Source of the DNA: Polaribacter sp. IC073
GTDB taxonomy: Bacteria > Bacteroidota > Bacteroidia > Flavobacteriales > Flavobacteriaceae
Assembly (NCBI RefSeq): GCF_007997075.1
Contig: NZ_VORS01000011.1
Location: 20,810-84,809 of the forward strand
Reading direction: 5' to 3'
DNA: 64,000 bases
Positions within the stretch are counted from its first letter, which is position 1. Every line of letters begins with the position of its first letter. Position numbers and translations under genes: made by a program. Positions 53,806 to 63,821 of this stretch are shown piece by piece. The notes beneath the pieces are model-generated. The model did no database searches. It was not told the DNA's origin and saw only the letters and a list, made by a program, of their open reading frames with translations.

Positions 53806-54867
53806 CTAGCGTTCTTTTTTCTCCTTAATTAAATACATATAAACAGGGTAATGATCTGAGTAACCACCAGTATAACCTCCGTTAGAAAAACTTCTAAATG
53901 GATAGCCTTTGAATTTGCCTTTCTTATCACTTAAAAAACGCTTGTTAAAAATCATAGCTTTGTACATTTTATAGGTAGAATAGTCTTTTTTTCCTTTATC
54001 TAAAAGAGGAGACGAGATTAAAATCATGTCAAAAAGATTCAAATTATCTCTGTAAGCTAAAGTATTAAACCCTCTTCTGTGTAAATCTTCATACGGATTG
54101 TAAATATCGTTTTCTTCAACATTTTTCTTTTTTCGCTTCGTTTTTAAAATTTTCTTAAAGCTAGAATTTATCGGGTCGTCATTAAAATCTCCCATCGTTA
54201 ATATTTTAGCATGCTCATTTTTGTCTCTAATCTTTTGAATTATTTTTAAATTTTGGTATGCTGCTTTTTCGCGTAAAGGCCTGCTTTTTGCTTCGCCGCC
54301 ACTTCTAGAAGGCCAATGATTTACAATAAGATGAATTAACTCATCATCTAAATAACCAGAAACTAATAATTGATCTCTAGTAAATACCTTTCTATTGTTT
54401 CTATAAATATTCGGATTGAAAGCTTCGTGATATACTGGTTTAAAATATCTTTTTTGATATAACAAAGCAACGTCAATTCCTCGTTTATCAGGAGAGTCGT
54501 AATGCACAATTCCGTAATTATTTTTTATTAAATGTTTTGATTTTACTAAGTCTTCTAAAACATTAAGATTTTCAACTTCAGAAACACCAATAATTGCAGG
54601 ACTCGTTTTAGCTTTCTCTAAACCAATTTGTGCAATTGTACTTGCTAGTTTATCAATCTTATCCCAATAAACCTTAGATCTGTTCGCTTTTAACTCCATC
54701 ATTGGGCTTGCTTCATCGTTTATAGAAGTATCATTTATAGTATCAAACAAATTTTCTAAATTGTAAAAAGCAACGGTTCTTATGGTGTATTTCTTTTCAT
54801 CTTTCTGGGAAAAAGAAATAGTGACGCTAAACAATAAGAGGATTAATAAGTGGGTTTTCTTCTTCAT
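53806..54867 (-). CDS. Secreted endonuclease/exonuclease/phosphatase family protein
   Basis: A 353-residue exported enzyme (signal peptide LLILLLFSVTISFS). The metal-dependent phosphoesterase motifs are in order: FYNLENLFDT, GVSEVEN, KRGIDVALLY, VNHWPSRSGG, MGDFNDDP and YSDHYPVYM. It probably cleaves phosphodiesters such as extracellular DNA or RNA. It is transcribed divergently from a TonB receptor and DUF5689 lipoprotein, with 131 bp between. That neighbourhood suggests a nutrient-scavenging module. Confidence 0.9.
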   Translation of the reverse strand: MKKKTHLLILLLFSVTISFSQKDEKKYTIRTVAFYNLENLFDTINDTSINDEASPMMELKANRSKVYWDKIDKLASTIAQIGLEKAKTSPAIIGVSEVENLNVLEDLVKSKHLIKNNYGIVHYDSPDKRGIDVALLYQKRYFKPVYHEAFNPNIYRNNRKVFTRDQLLVSGYLDDELIHLIVNHWPSRSGGEAKSRPLREKAAYQNLKIIQKIRDKNEHAKILTMGDFNDDPINSSFKKILKTKRKKKNVEENDIYNPYEDLHRRGFNTLAYRDNLNLFDMILISSPLLDKGKKDYSTYKMYKAMIFNKRFLSDKKGKFKGYPFRSFSNGGYTGGYSDHYPVYMYLIKEKKER

Positions 54868-54998
54868 TTTTTATTTTTTTTTAATTACAAACTTACATAA
54901 GAAAAAGCAGCCTTAAAAATAAAAGTTAAAATAGACAGTGTTTTTCTGATAAAAAAATAGTAGCTTTACTACGCTATAAAATTGAAAATGAAAAAGTT

Positions 54999-57749
54999 AT
55001 GAAGAAAACTGTTGTGTTCATAGTTCTGTTTCTGTTGTGTTATACAATAAATTACTCCCAAAATTTAATAAAAGGAACTGTAGTAGATAGTAATTCTGAG
55101 AACGCTTTACCGAATGTTTCTGTCCGTATTAAAAATACAATTATTACCTCTAAAACAACTCTTAATGGTGTCTTCGAAATTAAAAACCTTACCGACGGAA
55201 ACTTTATTTTAGAGGTTAAATTTCGTGGTTATGAAACTCAAAATTTTCCTATAGAATTAAATGGGCAACCAATAGATCTAGGAATCATTCTTTTTTATAA
55301 AGACTACACAGAGCAACAAGATTTAAGTGTTATTACAATTACAGATGATGAATTAAGCAATGATGCAAGTGCTGCAGATAATATTTCTGGTCTCTTACAA
55401 GCATCAAAAGACATTTTTCTAAGATCTGCTGCTTTCGAGTTTAGTTCTTCCTTTTTTAGAATTAAAGGTTTAGACTCTGGAAATGGTAAAGTTCTTATGA
55501 ACGGAATTGAAATGAATAAAATCTACGATGGTAGGGCACAATGGAGTAATTGGGGTGGTTTAAATGATGTGTTAAGAAATCAGGAATTTAGCAATGGTTT
55601 GGCACCTTCTAATTTTACTTTTGGTGGTATTTTAGGGTCTACGAACATGAACACGAGAGCTTCACAACAAAGACCAGGTACAAGAATTTCTTATTCTTCT
55701 TCTAACCGAAGTTATGTGCACAGAGCTATGGCAACACATACCATGGGGCTTTCTAAAAAAGGATGGGCAATGACTTTTTCTGGAAGTAGAAGAGTAGGGA
55801 AAGAGGGCTTTAATGAAGGAACTTCTTACAATTCTTATGCGCTGTTTACATCCATAGAAAAGAAATTTAATGAGAGCCATAGTATTAATTTTACAGGAAT
55901 TTTTACACCAAATAGAAGAGGAAAATCTTCACCAAATACCCAAGAAGTTTTTGATTTAAAAGGAATTGAATACAATGAATATTGGGGAGTATTAAATGAT
56001 AAAAAAATAAATTCTCGAATAAAAGAAGTGGCAGAACCTATTTTAATGTTGAATCATTATTGGGCTGTTTCAGAAAATGCTACGTTACAGACGAACATCT
56101 CTTATCAGTTTGGTAAAATAGGAAATAGTCGGTTAGATTTCAACGGAGGCTCAAACCCAAGTCCTACTTACTACCAAAAATTACCAAGTTATTTTTTAAG
56201 AAATAATGATTTATCTGGCGCTTACACTTCTCAAGAAAACTTTGTAAATAATGGACAAATAGATTGGAACCAGATTTTTGATGCAAACAATACAACAGCA
56301 AATGCAGATTTAAATAACGCGTATATTTTGTATGAAGATAGAAATGACGACAAACAAATTACTGTAAATACCATTTACAATTCAGAAATAAACAATCATA
56401 TTGCTGTAAACGGAAAATTAGAGTATAAACGTTTTCGGTCTGAAAATTTTGCACAAGTGATCGATTTGTTAGGAGGAAACGGGTATTTAGATATTAATAA
56501 TTTTGCAGATACCGAAGCAGAAAAGCAAAACGATGTACTAAATCCGAATAGAATTGTTGGTGTTGGCGATCGATTTAAGTATAATTTCAACTTGAGTTCA
56601 GACTTAATGAAGGCTTTTGCACAAGTGCAATTCAAATACAATAAAGTTGATTTTTTTCTGGCTGCAAACGTATCTCAAATCATAAATAAAAGAGAAGGAT
56701 TGTATAAAAATGGTCGTTTTGAAAACACCTCTTTCGGTACATCAGAAGAAATTAGTTTTACAAATTACGGCGTAAAAGCAGGTGGTACCTATAAAATTAA
56801 TGGCCGGAATTTAATAGACGCAAATGTTGGTTATTTAACGCAAGCGCCAACCCTTAGAAACTCTTTCTCTAACTCAAGAGAAAATAATAATATTGTTGAT
56901 GATTTACAGCGTGAAAAAATGTTTTCTGCAGCTCTAAGTTACATTCGAAGAAGCCCCATTATTACTGCTAGAGCAACCGCGTATTATACTTCTATAAAAG
57001 ATGCAACAGAGATTTCTTTCTATTTTGGTGATGGAATTGGAGGTGATAATACCGCTTTTGTACAAGAAATTTTATCAGGAATAGAGAAGAAACAATTGGG
57101 TTTAGAATTAGGGCTGGAAGCACAAGTTACATCAACAATAAAACTAAAAGGAGCAGCTGCTATTGGTCGTTTTACGTATGCTAATAATCCGGATTTGTAT
57201 CTAACCTCAGATGTTACAAATGAAGGCATTTTTGATGAAAATGGTCGTTCAGGAAATTATACATCAAACTTAAAAAATTATAAAATATCCGCAGGACCAC
57301 ATCAAGCATATTCCGTTGGTTTCGAATATAGAGATCCGGATTATTGGTGGGTTGGTGCAACAACTAATTTCTTTAGAAATACGTATGTAGATATTGCTCC
57401 TTTAACAAGATCGAGCAATTTTTATACAGATTCAGATGGGCTAACGTTTTCGAATTACGATGTGGAAATTGCTAGAAAATTAGTACAGCAAGAAAAATTT
57501 GATAATTATAAAGTTGTAAATCTAGTTGGTGGCAAATCATGGAAAATAGATGGTTATTATATTAGTGCATTTGCTACCATAAATAATTTGCTAAATACAA
57601 AGTATAAATCTGGCGGATTTGAGCAAGGTAGAAATGCAAATTATAATGAACTTAAAGCAGATAAATCTTTGAATAAACCTGTGTTTGGAAACAAATATTG
57701 GTACGGTAGAGGAGCAACCTACTTTATGAATTTGAGTATAAGTTTTTAA
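54999..57749 (+). CDS. TonB-dependent receptor with carboxypeptidase-D-like domain
   Basis: A 916-residue outer-membrane receptor: signal peptide (VVFIVLFLLCYTINYS), CarboxypepD_reg-like domain (about 22-105; LIKGTVVDSNSENALPNV), plug (about 110-230; FRIKGLDSGNGKVLMNG) and a long barrel ending in NLSISF. It is followed after 12 bp by a DUF5689 lipoprotein, the usual partner of this receptor type. Confidence 0.93.
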   Translation: MKKTVVFIVLFLLCYTINYSQNLIKGTVVDSNSENALPNVSVRIKNTIITSKTTLNGVFEIKNLTDGNFILEVKFRGYETQNFPIELNGQPIDLGIILFYKDYTEQQDLSVITITDDELSNDASAADNISGLLQASKDIFLRSAAFEFSSSFFRIKGLDSGNGKVLMNGIEMNKIYDGRAQWSNWGGLNDVLRNQEFSNGLAPSNFTFGGILGSTNMNTRASQQRPGTRISYSSSNRSYVHRAMATHTMGLSKKGWAMTFSGSRRVGKEGFNEGTSYNSYALFTSIEKKFNESHSINFTGIFTPNRRGKSSPNTQEVFDLKGIEYNEYWGVLNDKKINSRIKEVAEPILMLNHYWAVSENATLQTNISYQFGKIGNSRLDFNGGSNPSPTYYQKLPSYFLRNNDLSGAYTSQENFVNNGQIDWNQIFDANNTTANADLNNAYILYEDRNDDKQITVNTIYNSEINNHIAVNGKLEYKRFRSENFAQVIDLLGGNGYLDINNFADTEAEKQNDVLNPNRIVGVGDRFKYNFNLSSDLMKAFAQVQFKYNKVDFFLAANVSQIINKREGLYKNGRFENTSFGTSEEISFTNYGVKAGGTYKINGRNLIDANVGYLTQAPTLRNSFSNSRENNNIVDDLQREKMFSAALSYIRRSPIITARATAYYTSIKDATEISFYFGDGIGGDNTAFVQEILSGIEKKQLGLELGLEAQVTSTIKLKGAAAIGRFTYANNPDLYLTSDVTNEGIFDENGRSGNYTSNLKNYKISAGPHQAYSVGFEYRDPDYWWVGATTNFFRNTYVDIAPLTRSSNFYTDSDGLTFSNYDVEIARKLVQQEKFDNYKVVNLVGGKSWKIDGYYISAFATINNLLNTKYKSGGFEQGRNANYNELKADKSLNKPVFGNKYWYGRGATYFMNLSISF

Positions 57750-57761
57750 AAATAAATTGAA

Positions 57762-59183
57762 ATGAAAAGAAACAAAACAAACATCTTAATACTAGCTTTT
57801 ATAACAAGTATGTTTTTTACGGCCTGTATAGAAGATAACGATTTTACTGTTCCAGAAAACTTAGGTGTTGAAGAAAGTCTAAAATTAGCAGCAATATTAG
57901 ATAGTATTCAGAACAATCAATTGGAGTTAAAATCGATAAAAGATCTCAAAAGTTTATATATTTCTGGAAATGATCCTACCAAAATAGTGTCTGATATTAT
58001 TGTAAAAGGATATGTTATTTCTTCGGATGCAAAAGGGAATTATTTTAGAGAATTTTACATGCAAGATGCTCCAGAAAACCCCACGGCAGGAATTAAAATT
58101 ACTCTTAATTTAAATAATAGTTACAATAAATTTAACTTTGGAAGAGAAGTTTACATTCGCTTAAAAGGCCTCTATATTGGAGAAGTTAATTCTAGTGATG
58201 GTGTTATTACAATTGGAGGTAAAATAAATGCAACAGACGTAACAGAAATACAAAGTGTCTCATTAAAGCAAATTGACAATCACTTTTTTCGCTCTGAAAA
58301 AAACGAAACAATTATACCGAAATCTGTTTCTTTAGCAGGTTTAAACGCTTTAGATATCGGAACTTTTGTAACGGTAAATGATGTTATCTTTCCGTCTAAT
58401 TTATCTGGAAAATCCTATGTAGATCCTACAGAAGATTTTGATACACAACGCAAAATACAAACCTGCCAAACATTGGGTTATGCAAATTTATTAATTGAAA
58501 CGAGCTCGTTTGCAAGTTTTGGGAATGAAGCTTTACCCACCGGTGGTGGAACTATTAGTGCAGTGGTTTCTAAAGATTACGGCGGTAATTCTCTAGTGTT
58601 GGTTTTAAATACAACAGAAGATGTTACCATGTCTGGTGATCGATGTACTACACGTTCTGAAGATGATTTTTCTACGATTTTATTAGACGAGAATTTTGAA
58701 ACATCCTCCGGAGAAATTGCAATTACAGATTGGCTAAATTATAGACAAGAAGGTACAAAATCATGGAGATCTTATACAGATACCTATTCGCAAAGTAAAG
58801 CAGCAAGAATTGGCTCTAAAAATTCTGGAGACGCAAACACAGTTGCTTGGTTAATTACAAAGGGAATCGATTTAGACACAACGTTAGAAGAATTTTTATC
58901 ATTTGAGACTTCTAACAGTTTTGGAAACGGAAGTAATTTAGAAGTATTAATTTCGACAGATTGGGATGGAACAGCAGCAAACATAGCTTTAGCAACCTGG
59001 GCTGTTCTACCGGCCAAAATAGTTTCAGATGGAGAGGGTTTTAAAAATTGGGTACATTCTACGTATGTTAATTTATCAAATTATTCTGGTACCGCCTTTA
59101 TTGCTTTTAAATACACAGGAACCGGTAATATTAATTTTGATGGAACGTATGAGTTAGATAATATTGCTATTATTGCAAAATAA
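57762..59183 (+). CDS. DUF5689 surface lipoprotein
   Basis: A 473-residue lipoprotein with lipobox FFTAC (Cys22) followed by IEDND, an acidic start that may direct it to the surface. A DUF5689-like OB-type domain (about 55-290; VSDIIVKGYVISSDAKGNYF) is followed by a jelly-roll-like domain (about 305-473; LDENFET and TGNINFDGTYELDNIAI) of the choice-of-anchor type. It is the likely substrate-binding partner of the receptor at 54999. The ligand is unknown, nucleic acid being a guess from context. Confidence 0.85.
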   Translation: MKRNKTNILILAFITSMFFTACIEDNDFTVPENLGVEESLKLAAILDSIQNNQLELKSIKDLKSLYISGNDPTKIVSDIIVKGYVISSDAKGNYFREFYMQDAPENPTAGIKITLNLNNSYNKFNFGREVYIRLKGLYIGEVNSSDGVITIGGKINATDVTEIQSVSLKQIDNHFFRSEKNETIIPKSVSLAGLNALDIGTFVTVNDVIFPSNLSGKSYVDPTEDFDTQRKIQTCQTLGYANLLIETSSFASFGNEALPTGGGTISAVVSKDYGGNSLVLVLNTTEDVTMSGDRCTTRSEDDFSTILLDENFETSSGEIAITDWLNYRQEGTKSWRSYTDTYSQSKAARIGSKNSGDANTVAWLITKGIDLDTTLEEFLSFETSNSFGNGSNLEVLISTDWDGTAANIALATWAVLPAKIVSDGEGFKNWVHSTYVNLSNYSGTAFIAFKYTGTGNINFDGTYELDNIAIIAK

Positions 59184-59196
59184 TTAACTGTATTTT

Positions 59197-59598
59197 ATGA
59201 AAAAAATAGAACACATTGGTATTGCTGTAAAAGACCTTGAAGTTTCTAACAAATTGTATGCTTCCTTATTTGGGCAAGAACATTATAAAGAAGAAGAAGT
59301 GGCTTCTGAAGGTGTAAAAACCTCTTTCTTTAAAAGTGGACCAAATAAAATCGAATTACTACAAGCTACAAATCCAGAAAGTCCGATTGCAAGATTCATT
59401 GATAAAAAAGGAGAAGGAATTCATCATATTGCCTTTGCGGTTTCAGATATTAAAGCAGAAATCGAAAGGCTTAAAAAAGAGGGTTTTGTGGTTTTAAATG
59501 AAGTACCTAAAAAAGGTGCAGATAATAAATTAGTGGCTTTTTTACATCCTAAAACTACAAATGGGGTTTTAATAGAACTGTGTCAAGAAATAGAATAG
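59197..59598 (+). CDS. mce: Methylmalonyl-CoA epimerase
   Basis: A 133-residue VOC-fold enzyme interconverting the (R) and (S) forms of methylmalonyl-CoA in propionate metabolism. Key features: IEHIGIAVKDLE with the metal His, GIHHIAFAV with a second His and LIELCQE with the metal Glu. The length is usual. It starts 13 bp after the DUF5689 gene, but a functional link is not evident. Confidence 0.94.
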   Translation: MKKIEHIGIAVKDLEVSNKLYASLFGQEHYKEEEVASEGVKTSFFKSGPNKIELLQATNPESPIARFIDKKGEGIHHIAFAVSDIKAEIERLKKEGFVVLNEVPKKGADNKLVAFLHPKTTNGVLIELCQEIE

Positions 59599-59604
59599 TT
59601 AAAT

Positions 59605-59635
59605 TACTGCTAACAGTTACTGTCAACTGCGTACT
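59605..59635. repeat. Short repeat-like segment (actgctaacagttactgtca)
   Basis: attactgctaacagttactg followed by tcaactgcgt resembles the cagttgacagt-type intergenic repeats I recall from flavobacteria and has internal inverted symmetry (cagtt/aactg). Only one copy was seen in the window. Confidence 0.35.
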
Positions 59636-59671
59636 AATTATTATCTTGCCACCGTTTTAAACCCATTATAA

Positions 59672-60550
59672 ATGCCTTCAAAATTCGAATCTTATCAAAA
59701 AAGACGCTTAGCCTCTTCTTACATATCTGTTGTAATTAGTATTGCTTTGGTACTCTTTATGGTTGGTATTTTAGGTTTGGTACTTTTAAAATCTACTTTG
59801 GTTTCTAATAGAGTAAAAGAAAAAGTGTCTATTACTTTATTTTTAAAAGACAAAGTGAGTAAAAAACAAATAGATGGTTTTAAGGCTTCTATTGTAGAAG
59901 AGGCATTTACCAAAAGAATTGTTTACACTTCTAAGAACCAAGCTGCAAAGCAATATAGTAAAGAAATTGGTGAAGATTTTATGAAGTTTCTAGGAGAAAA
60001 TCCTCTTAAAAATTCAATAGATATTTTTCTAAAAGCAGCATATGTAACTCCAGAAAAAATGCAAGAATTAGAAACTCGTTTTCTTAAGAATGCATTTGTT
60101 GCAGATGTTTCTTATGATAAACTGTTAATAGATTTGATATCAAAAAACATTAAAAGAATAAGCTTTTGGCTTTTGGTGTTTAGTGGTTTTTTTGGTTTAG
60201 TAGCAATTATTTTAATTAATAGTTCTATAAGATTGTCTATTTACTCTAAAAGATTTAACATAAAAACCATGCAAATGGTAGGTGCTACAAAAAGTTTTAT
60301 AAGAAGACCTTTTATTTGGCAAAGCATAAAATTAGGCCTTGTTGGTGCACTTGTGGCATTAATAGGTTTGGGGGTTGTTATTTATTATTTAGATAATTTT
60401 GCACCAAGTTTAGGGTTGTTAAAAGATTATGTTTCTTTAAGTTATTTAGTTGGTGGTGTTTTAGCAGCTGCTTTTATAATTACTTGGTTAAGTACATTTT
60501 TTGCAACACAACGTTTCTTAAACTTACAAACAGATGAACTTTATTATTAA
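59672..60550 (+). CDS. ftsX: Cell-division protein FtsX
   Basis: A 292-residue inner-membrane protein with four hydrophobic segments (about 17-38, 165-185, 220-240, 255-280) and an extracytoplasmic loop after the first. The N-terminus FESYQKRRLASSYISVVISI and RFNIKTMQMVGATKSFIRRPF are typical. With FtsE it controls cell-wall hydrolases at division. ftsE is not in the window. It starts the ftsX-DUF3098-uppP-truB operon. Confidence 0.95.
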   Translation: MPSKFESYQKRRLASSYISVVISIALVLFMVGILGLVLLKSTLVSNRVKEKVSITLFLKDKVSKKQIDGFKASIVEEAFTKRIVYTSKNQAAKQYSKEIGEDFMKFLGENPLKNSIDIFLKAAYVTPEKMQELETRFLKNAFVADVSYDKLLIDLISKNIKRISFWLLVFSGFFGLVAIILINSSIRLSIYSKRFNIKTMQMVGATKSFIRRPFIWQSIKLGLVGALVALIGLGVVIYYLDNFAPSLGLLKDYVSLSYLVGGVLAAAFIITWLSTFFATQRFLNLQTDELYY

Positions 60551-60553
60551 AAT

Positions 60554-60796
60554 ATGAAAGACGAAAATATTCAAAAACCAGCATTTATTTTTGGAAAGAA
60601 GAACTACACTTTTATGGTGATAGGAATTGTTGTGATAGCTTTAGGATTTATCTTTATGTCTGGTGGTGGAAGCGACGATCCAGAAGTTTTTAATGAAGAA
60701 ATTTACAATTGGCAAAGAATTCGTTTAGCGCCAACTTTAGTAATTATTGGTCTAGCAATTGAAATTTATGCAATTTTATTAAATCCTAAAAAATAA
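60554..60796 (+). CDS. DUF3098 membrane protein
   Basis: An 80-residue protein with two hydrophobic segments (about 18-35 and 55-75) and the family loop GGGSDDPEVFNEEIYNWQRI. Function unknown. It lies three bases after ftsX and two before uppP, so it is tightly co-expressed with cell-envelope genes. Confidence 0.9.
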   Translation: MKDENIQKPAFIFGKKNYTFMVIGIVVIALGFIFMSGGGSDDPEVFNEEIYNWQRIRLAPTLVIIGLAIEIYAILLNPKK

Positions 60797-60798
60797 AG

Positions 60799-61593
60799 AT
60801 GGATATTTTAGAAGCGATAATTCTTGGAATAATTCAAGGATTAACAGAGTTTTTACCGGTTTCTTCTAGTGGTCATTTAGAATTAGCAAAAGCAATTTTA
60901 GGAGATACTTCAGTGCCAGAAGAAAGTTTAACTTTTACAGTAGTTTTACATTTTGCAACTGCATTAAGTACAATTGTTATTTTTAGAAAAGAAATTATAG
61001 AAATTTTTAAAGGATTGTTTCAGTTTAAATGGAATGATGAATTTAAGTTCTCATTAAAAATCATTATTTCTATGATCCCTGCAGTGGTTGTAGGTCTGGT
61101 TTTTGAAAAAGAATTAGAATCTTTTTTCGGAGGAAAAATATTATTAGTGGGTTGTATGTTAATACTTACGGCTGTATTATTATTGTTAGCAGACAGAGCA
61201 AAAAGTACAAACAAAGAAGTTTCTTTTTCTAACGCTGTCTTAATTGGTGTTTCTCAAGCAATTGCAATGTTGCCAGGTATTTCTAGATCTGGGGCAACAA
61301 TTTCTACTTCAGTTTTACTAGGAATTGATAGAACAAGAGCAGCAAAATTCTCTTTTCTAATGGTGGTTCCATTAATTTTCGGAAAAATAGGGAAAGATGT
61401 TTTAGGCGGAGATTTAAGTTTTCAATCATCTGAAATGATTCCTATTGCTGCAGGTTTTATTGCGGCATTTTTAGCGGGTTTATTAGCCTGTAAGTGGATG
61501 ATTTCTTTAGTGAAGAAAAGCAAACTTTCTTACTTTTCTATATATTGTGCAGTTGTAGGAAGTATTGCAATTGGATATGCTCTTTTAAATTAA
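60799..61593 (+). CDS. uppP: Undecaprenyl-diphosphate phosphatase
   Basis: A 264-residue membrane enzyme (BacA family) that recycles the undecaprenyl carrier for wall and polysaccharide synthesis. Both signature motifs are intact: GLTEFLPVSSSGHLEL near residue 14 and LPGISRSGATIST near 158. About eight membrane segments. It is placed between DUF3098 and truB. Confidence 0.97.
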   Translation: MDILEAIILGIIQGLTEFLPVSSSGHLELAKAILGDTSVPEESLTFTVVLHFATALSTIVIFRKEIIEIFKGLFQFKWNDEFKFSLKIIISMIPAVVVGLVFEKELESFFGGKILLVGCMLILTAVLLLLADRAKSTNKEVSFSNAVLIGVSQAIAMLPGISRSGATISTSVLLGIDRTRAAKFSFLMVVPLIFGKIGKDVLGGDLSFQSSEMIPIAAGFIAAFLAGLLACKWMISLVKKSKLSYFSIYCAVVGSIAIGYALLN

Positions 61594-61615
61594 TTTTAGA
61601 ATAAAATCAGTACAA

Positions 61616-62311
61616 ATGACTGAAGAAGATTATAAAAACGGTCAAGTTTTATTGATTGATAAACCACTAACTTGGACTTCTTTTCAAGTAGTAAATAAAT
61701 TGCGTTGGGAGATAAAACAACGTTTTAATATTAAGAAAATTAAGGTGGGTCACGCAGGTACTTTAGATCCTTTAGCAACCGGTTTGTTAATTATTTGTAC
61801 TGGTAAACAGACAAAACAAATAGATACATATCAAGGTCAGATTAAAGAATATACAGGTACTTTTACTGTTGGTGCTACAACACCAAGTTACGACTTAGAA
61901 ACTGAGGTAGATAAAACGTTTCCAACAGCACACATTACAGAAGAATTATTGCACGAAACGACCAAACAGTTTACAGGTGAAATTCAGCAAAAACCACCTA
62001 TTTTTTCTGCAATTAAAAAAGACGGAAAGCGTTTATATGAATTGGCAAGAAAAGGTGAAACTACAGAGATAAAAGCAAGAACAGTTACTGTTGCTACTTT
62101 CGAAATAACAAAGATAAACTTACCAGAAGTAGTATTTAAAATTATTTGTAGTAAAGGAACGTATATTCGTTCTATTGCTTTTGATTATGGAAATGCGTTA
62201 AAATCTGGTGCACATTTATCGGCTTTAAGAAGAACTAAAATTGGCGATTTTTCTGTGGATGATGCACTTTCTGTTGAAGGTTTTGTCGAGAGTTTAAAAG
62301 AAGACCAGTAG
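61616..62311 (+). CDS. truB: tRNA pseudouridine(55) synthase
   Basis: A 231-residue enzyme that makes the TpsiC-loop pseudouridine. The catalytic Asp is in GHAGTLDPLATGLL near residue 50; KQQKPP-type FTGEIQQKPPIFSAIKKDGKRLYELAR and KGTYIRSIAFDYG follow. The length is typical of the short bacterial form without a PUA domain. It is the last gene before an IS element. Confidence 0.96.
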   Translation: MTEEDYKNGQVLLIDKPLTWTSFQVVNKLRWEIKQRFNIKKIKVGHAGTLDPLATGLLIICTGKQTKQIDTYQGQIKEYTGTFTVGATTPSYDLETEVDKTFPTAHITEELLHETTKQFTGEIQQKPPIFSAIKKDGKRLYELARKGETTEIKARTVTVATFEITKINLPEVVFKIICSKGTYIRSIAFDYGNALKSGAHLSALRRTKIGDFSVDDALSVEGFVESLKEDQ

Positions 62312-62473
62312 AATATATGTCAAATTTTAATTTCTAAAAGTATTTAATTTTTAGTCCATTTTACAAATCTATAATTTTAGAATCGTTACTTAAGTTATTA
62401 TTTATTTGAAGCATCGCTCAAAAAATGCAATTAAAGGTGGTGTTATTATTGTTTCTCCAGGACTGTATTATAC
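62312..62473. other. Gap between truB and the IS element
   Basis: AT-rich. A frame from about 62410 to a stop just inside the IS reads KHRSKNAIKGGVIIVSPGLY and could be the remnant of an interrupted gene, but at about 26 codons it cannot be supported. No terminator is obvious after truB. Confidence 0.35.
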
Positions 62474-62569
62474 TGATATAGGTTGACCTTTTTTTAGGAT
62501 AATTTATACCGTTCAAAAGATTTTTTTTAGCCGTTTAAAAGGCAAAAAATAATTTGAACTAGTTTTGTT

Positions 62570-63464
62570 CTAAATTGTTAGTTCAGTCAAATTTACATTA
62601 TTTCTTCGATATGATTTGTATTTGATGTTTGGATTTAAACGTACCTCCGCTGGTTTTCTTAAATTGAGACTAAAATGGGTTCTTAAATTGTTGTAAATAG
62701 ATACTGCTTGTTTTGTAACTTCTTGAGCAATGGCAGTATTTTTAATACAGTTTCTAAGTCCGTATTCATATTTTAAAGTTCTATTAATTCGCTCTGCAAT
62801 TGCATTTTCATACGGATCATATTGTTCTGTCATACTCATTATTATGCCATTTTCTTCTGCAAACGCTGTATATTTAGGATTACAGTATTGAAAACCTCTG
62901 TCTGAATGATGAATTAATTTTTTGTCAGGGTATTTTCTATTTTTAATAGCCATTTCCAGCGCTTCTGTGCAAAGTGATGTCTTCATGTTATTATCTAGTT
63001 TATAGCCCATAATTTGCTTCGAATAGGCATCTGTAACGATTGCTAGATAATTGTGCCCATTGTCGGTTTTAATGTAGATGATATCGCTTACCCAGAGTTG
63101 TTCTGGTCGAGTAGGAACTTGGTCTTTAATTAGGTTTTTATATTTTCTAAATTGATGCTTAGAATTTGTTGTTGTTACGTAGTTTTTAAGCTTCGGAACG
63201 AGCAAGTTATGAAGCCTTAAAAAGTCGTAAAATTGTCTCTACCGATCTTAATGTCCTGTTTTATGAAATCTGGTTTTAGTTCAGCATAAAGCTTAATTCC
63301 GCCAGTTCTCATGCTTACTTGTTTGCGGTAAGTTTGTACCATTACTATAAGTTTTTCGTGATTTATTTGTTTGACTTCTTGTGTTTTACATCTTTTGTAG
63401 AAGGCTTGTTTACTAATCCCAAAACACTGATAAAACCATTTTCTTTTAAACGGTTTTTCTTTTT
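62570..63464 (-). pseudogene. IS3-family transposase orfB (DDE integrase domain), frameshifted
   Basis: Read in the -1 frame after the slippery site, orfB begins EKPFKRKWFYQCFGISKQAF and continues to KIGRDNF at about 63230. There the frame breaks and resumes one base off at FYDFLRLHNL. A run of four A (63229-63232, plus strand) where five would keep the frame explains it. The rest is intact: WVSDIIYIKTD, HHSDRGFQYCN and ENAIAERINRTLKYEY supply the D, D and E residues. Without correction no full transposase is made. Confidence 0.85.
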
Positions 63465-63821
63465 TAGTTCTATCTCTTTCGCTAATGTTTTGGGTAACGA
63501 CTTTTTTGATAAATCGACTCCAGTAATGATTTCCATATCCGCAATGATATCTTGCTGAAAGTCTTTTACAAACTCTAGTTCTTCAATACGTTCCTTTAGT
63601 TTTTTTATTTCATCGTTTTTACCCATACCCGTATTTTGTTGTACTAAGGTACTATATTTTCTAATCCAATAAGAAATGGTTGTTCTAGGAACATCATATT
63701 TTTTGGAAGCAAAGTTTGTAGAAATCTGACCATTCTGAATTTGGTCAACGACGAATAATTTGAGTTCTAAAGTTGCTTTTTCGTACGTTTTTTTTCGCCA
63801 GGGTTGTTTTTGTGTTTTCAT
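63363..63821 (-). CDS. IS3-family transposase orfA (helix-turn-helix)
   Basis: A 152-residue protein with a helix-turn-helix near residues 30-60 (FASKKYDVPRTTISYWIRKY) and a leucine-zipper-like coiled coil (about 72-95; EIKKLKERIEELEF). It binds the IS ends. Its last 35 or so codons overlap orfB, as usual for IS3 elements using -1 frameshifting. Confidence 0.9.
   Translation of the reverse strand: MKTQKQPWRKKTYEKATLELKLFVVDQIQNGQISTNFASKKYDVPRTTISYWIRKYSTLVQQNTGMGKNDEIKKLKERIEELEFVKDFQQDIIADMEIITGVDLSKKSLPKTLAKEIELKKKNRLKENGFISVLGLVNKPSTKDVKHKKSNK
63459..63465 (-). other. Programmed -1 ribosomal frameshift site A AAA AAG
   Basis: On the minus strand the heptamer aaaaaag is read in orfA as A AAA AAG, the canonical slippery sequence. 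Slipping back one base gives AAA AAA GAA, which enters the orfB frame exactly. Confidence 0.8.

Noticed and set aside
62400..62485. Gene remnant interrupted by the IS
   Set aside because: Only about 26 codons without a recognisable family; kept as a remark in the gap entry.
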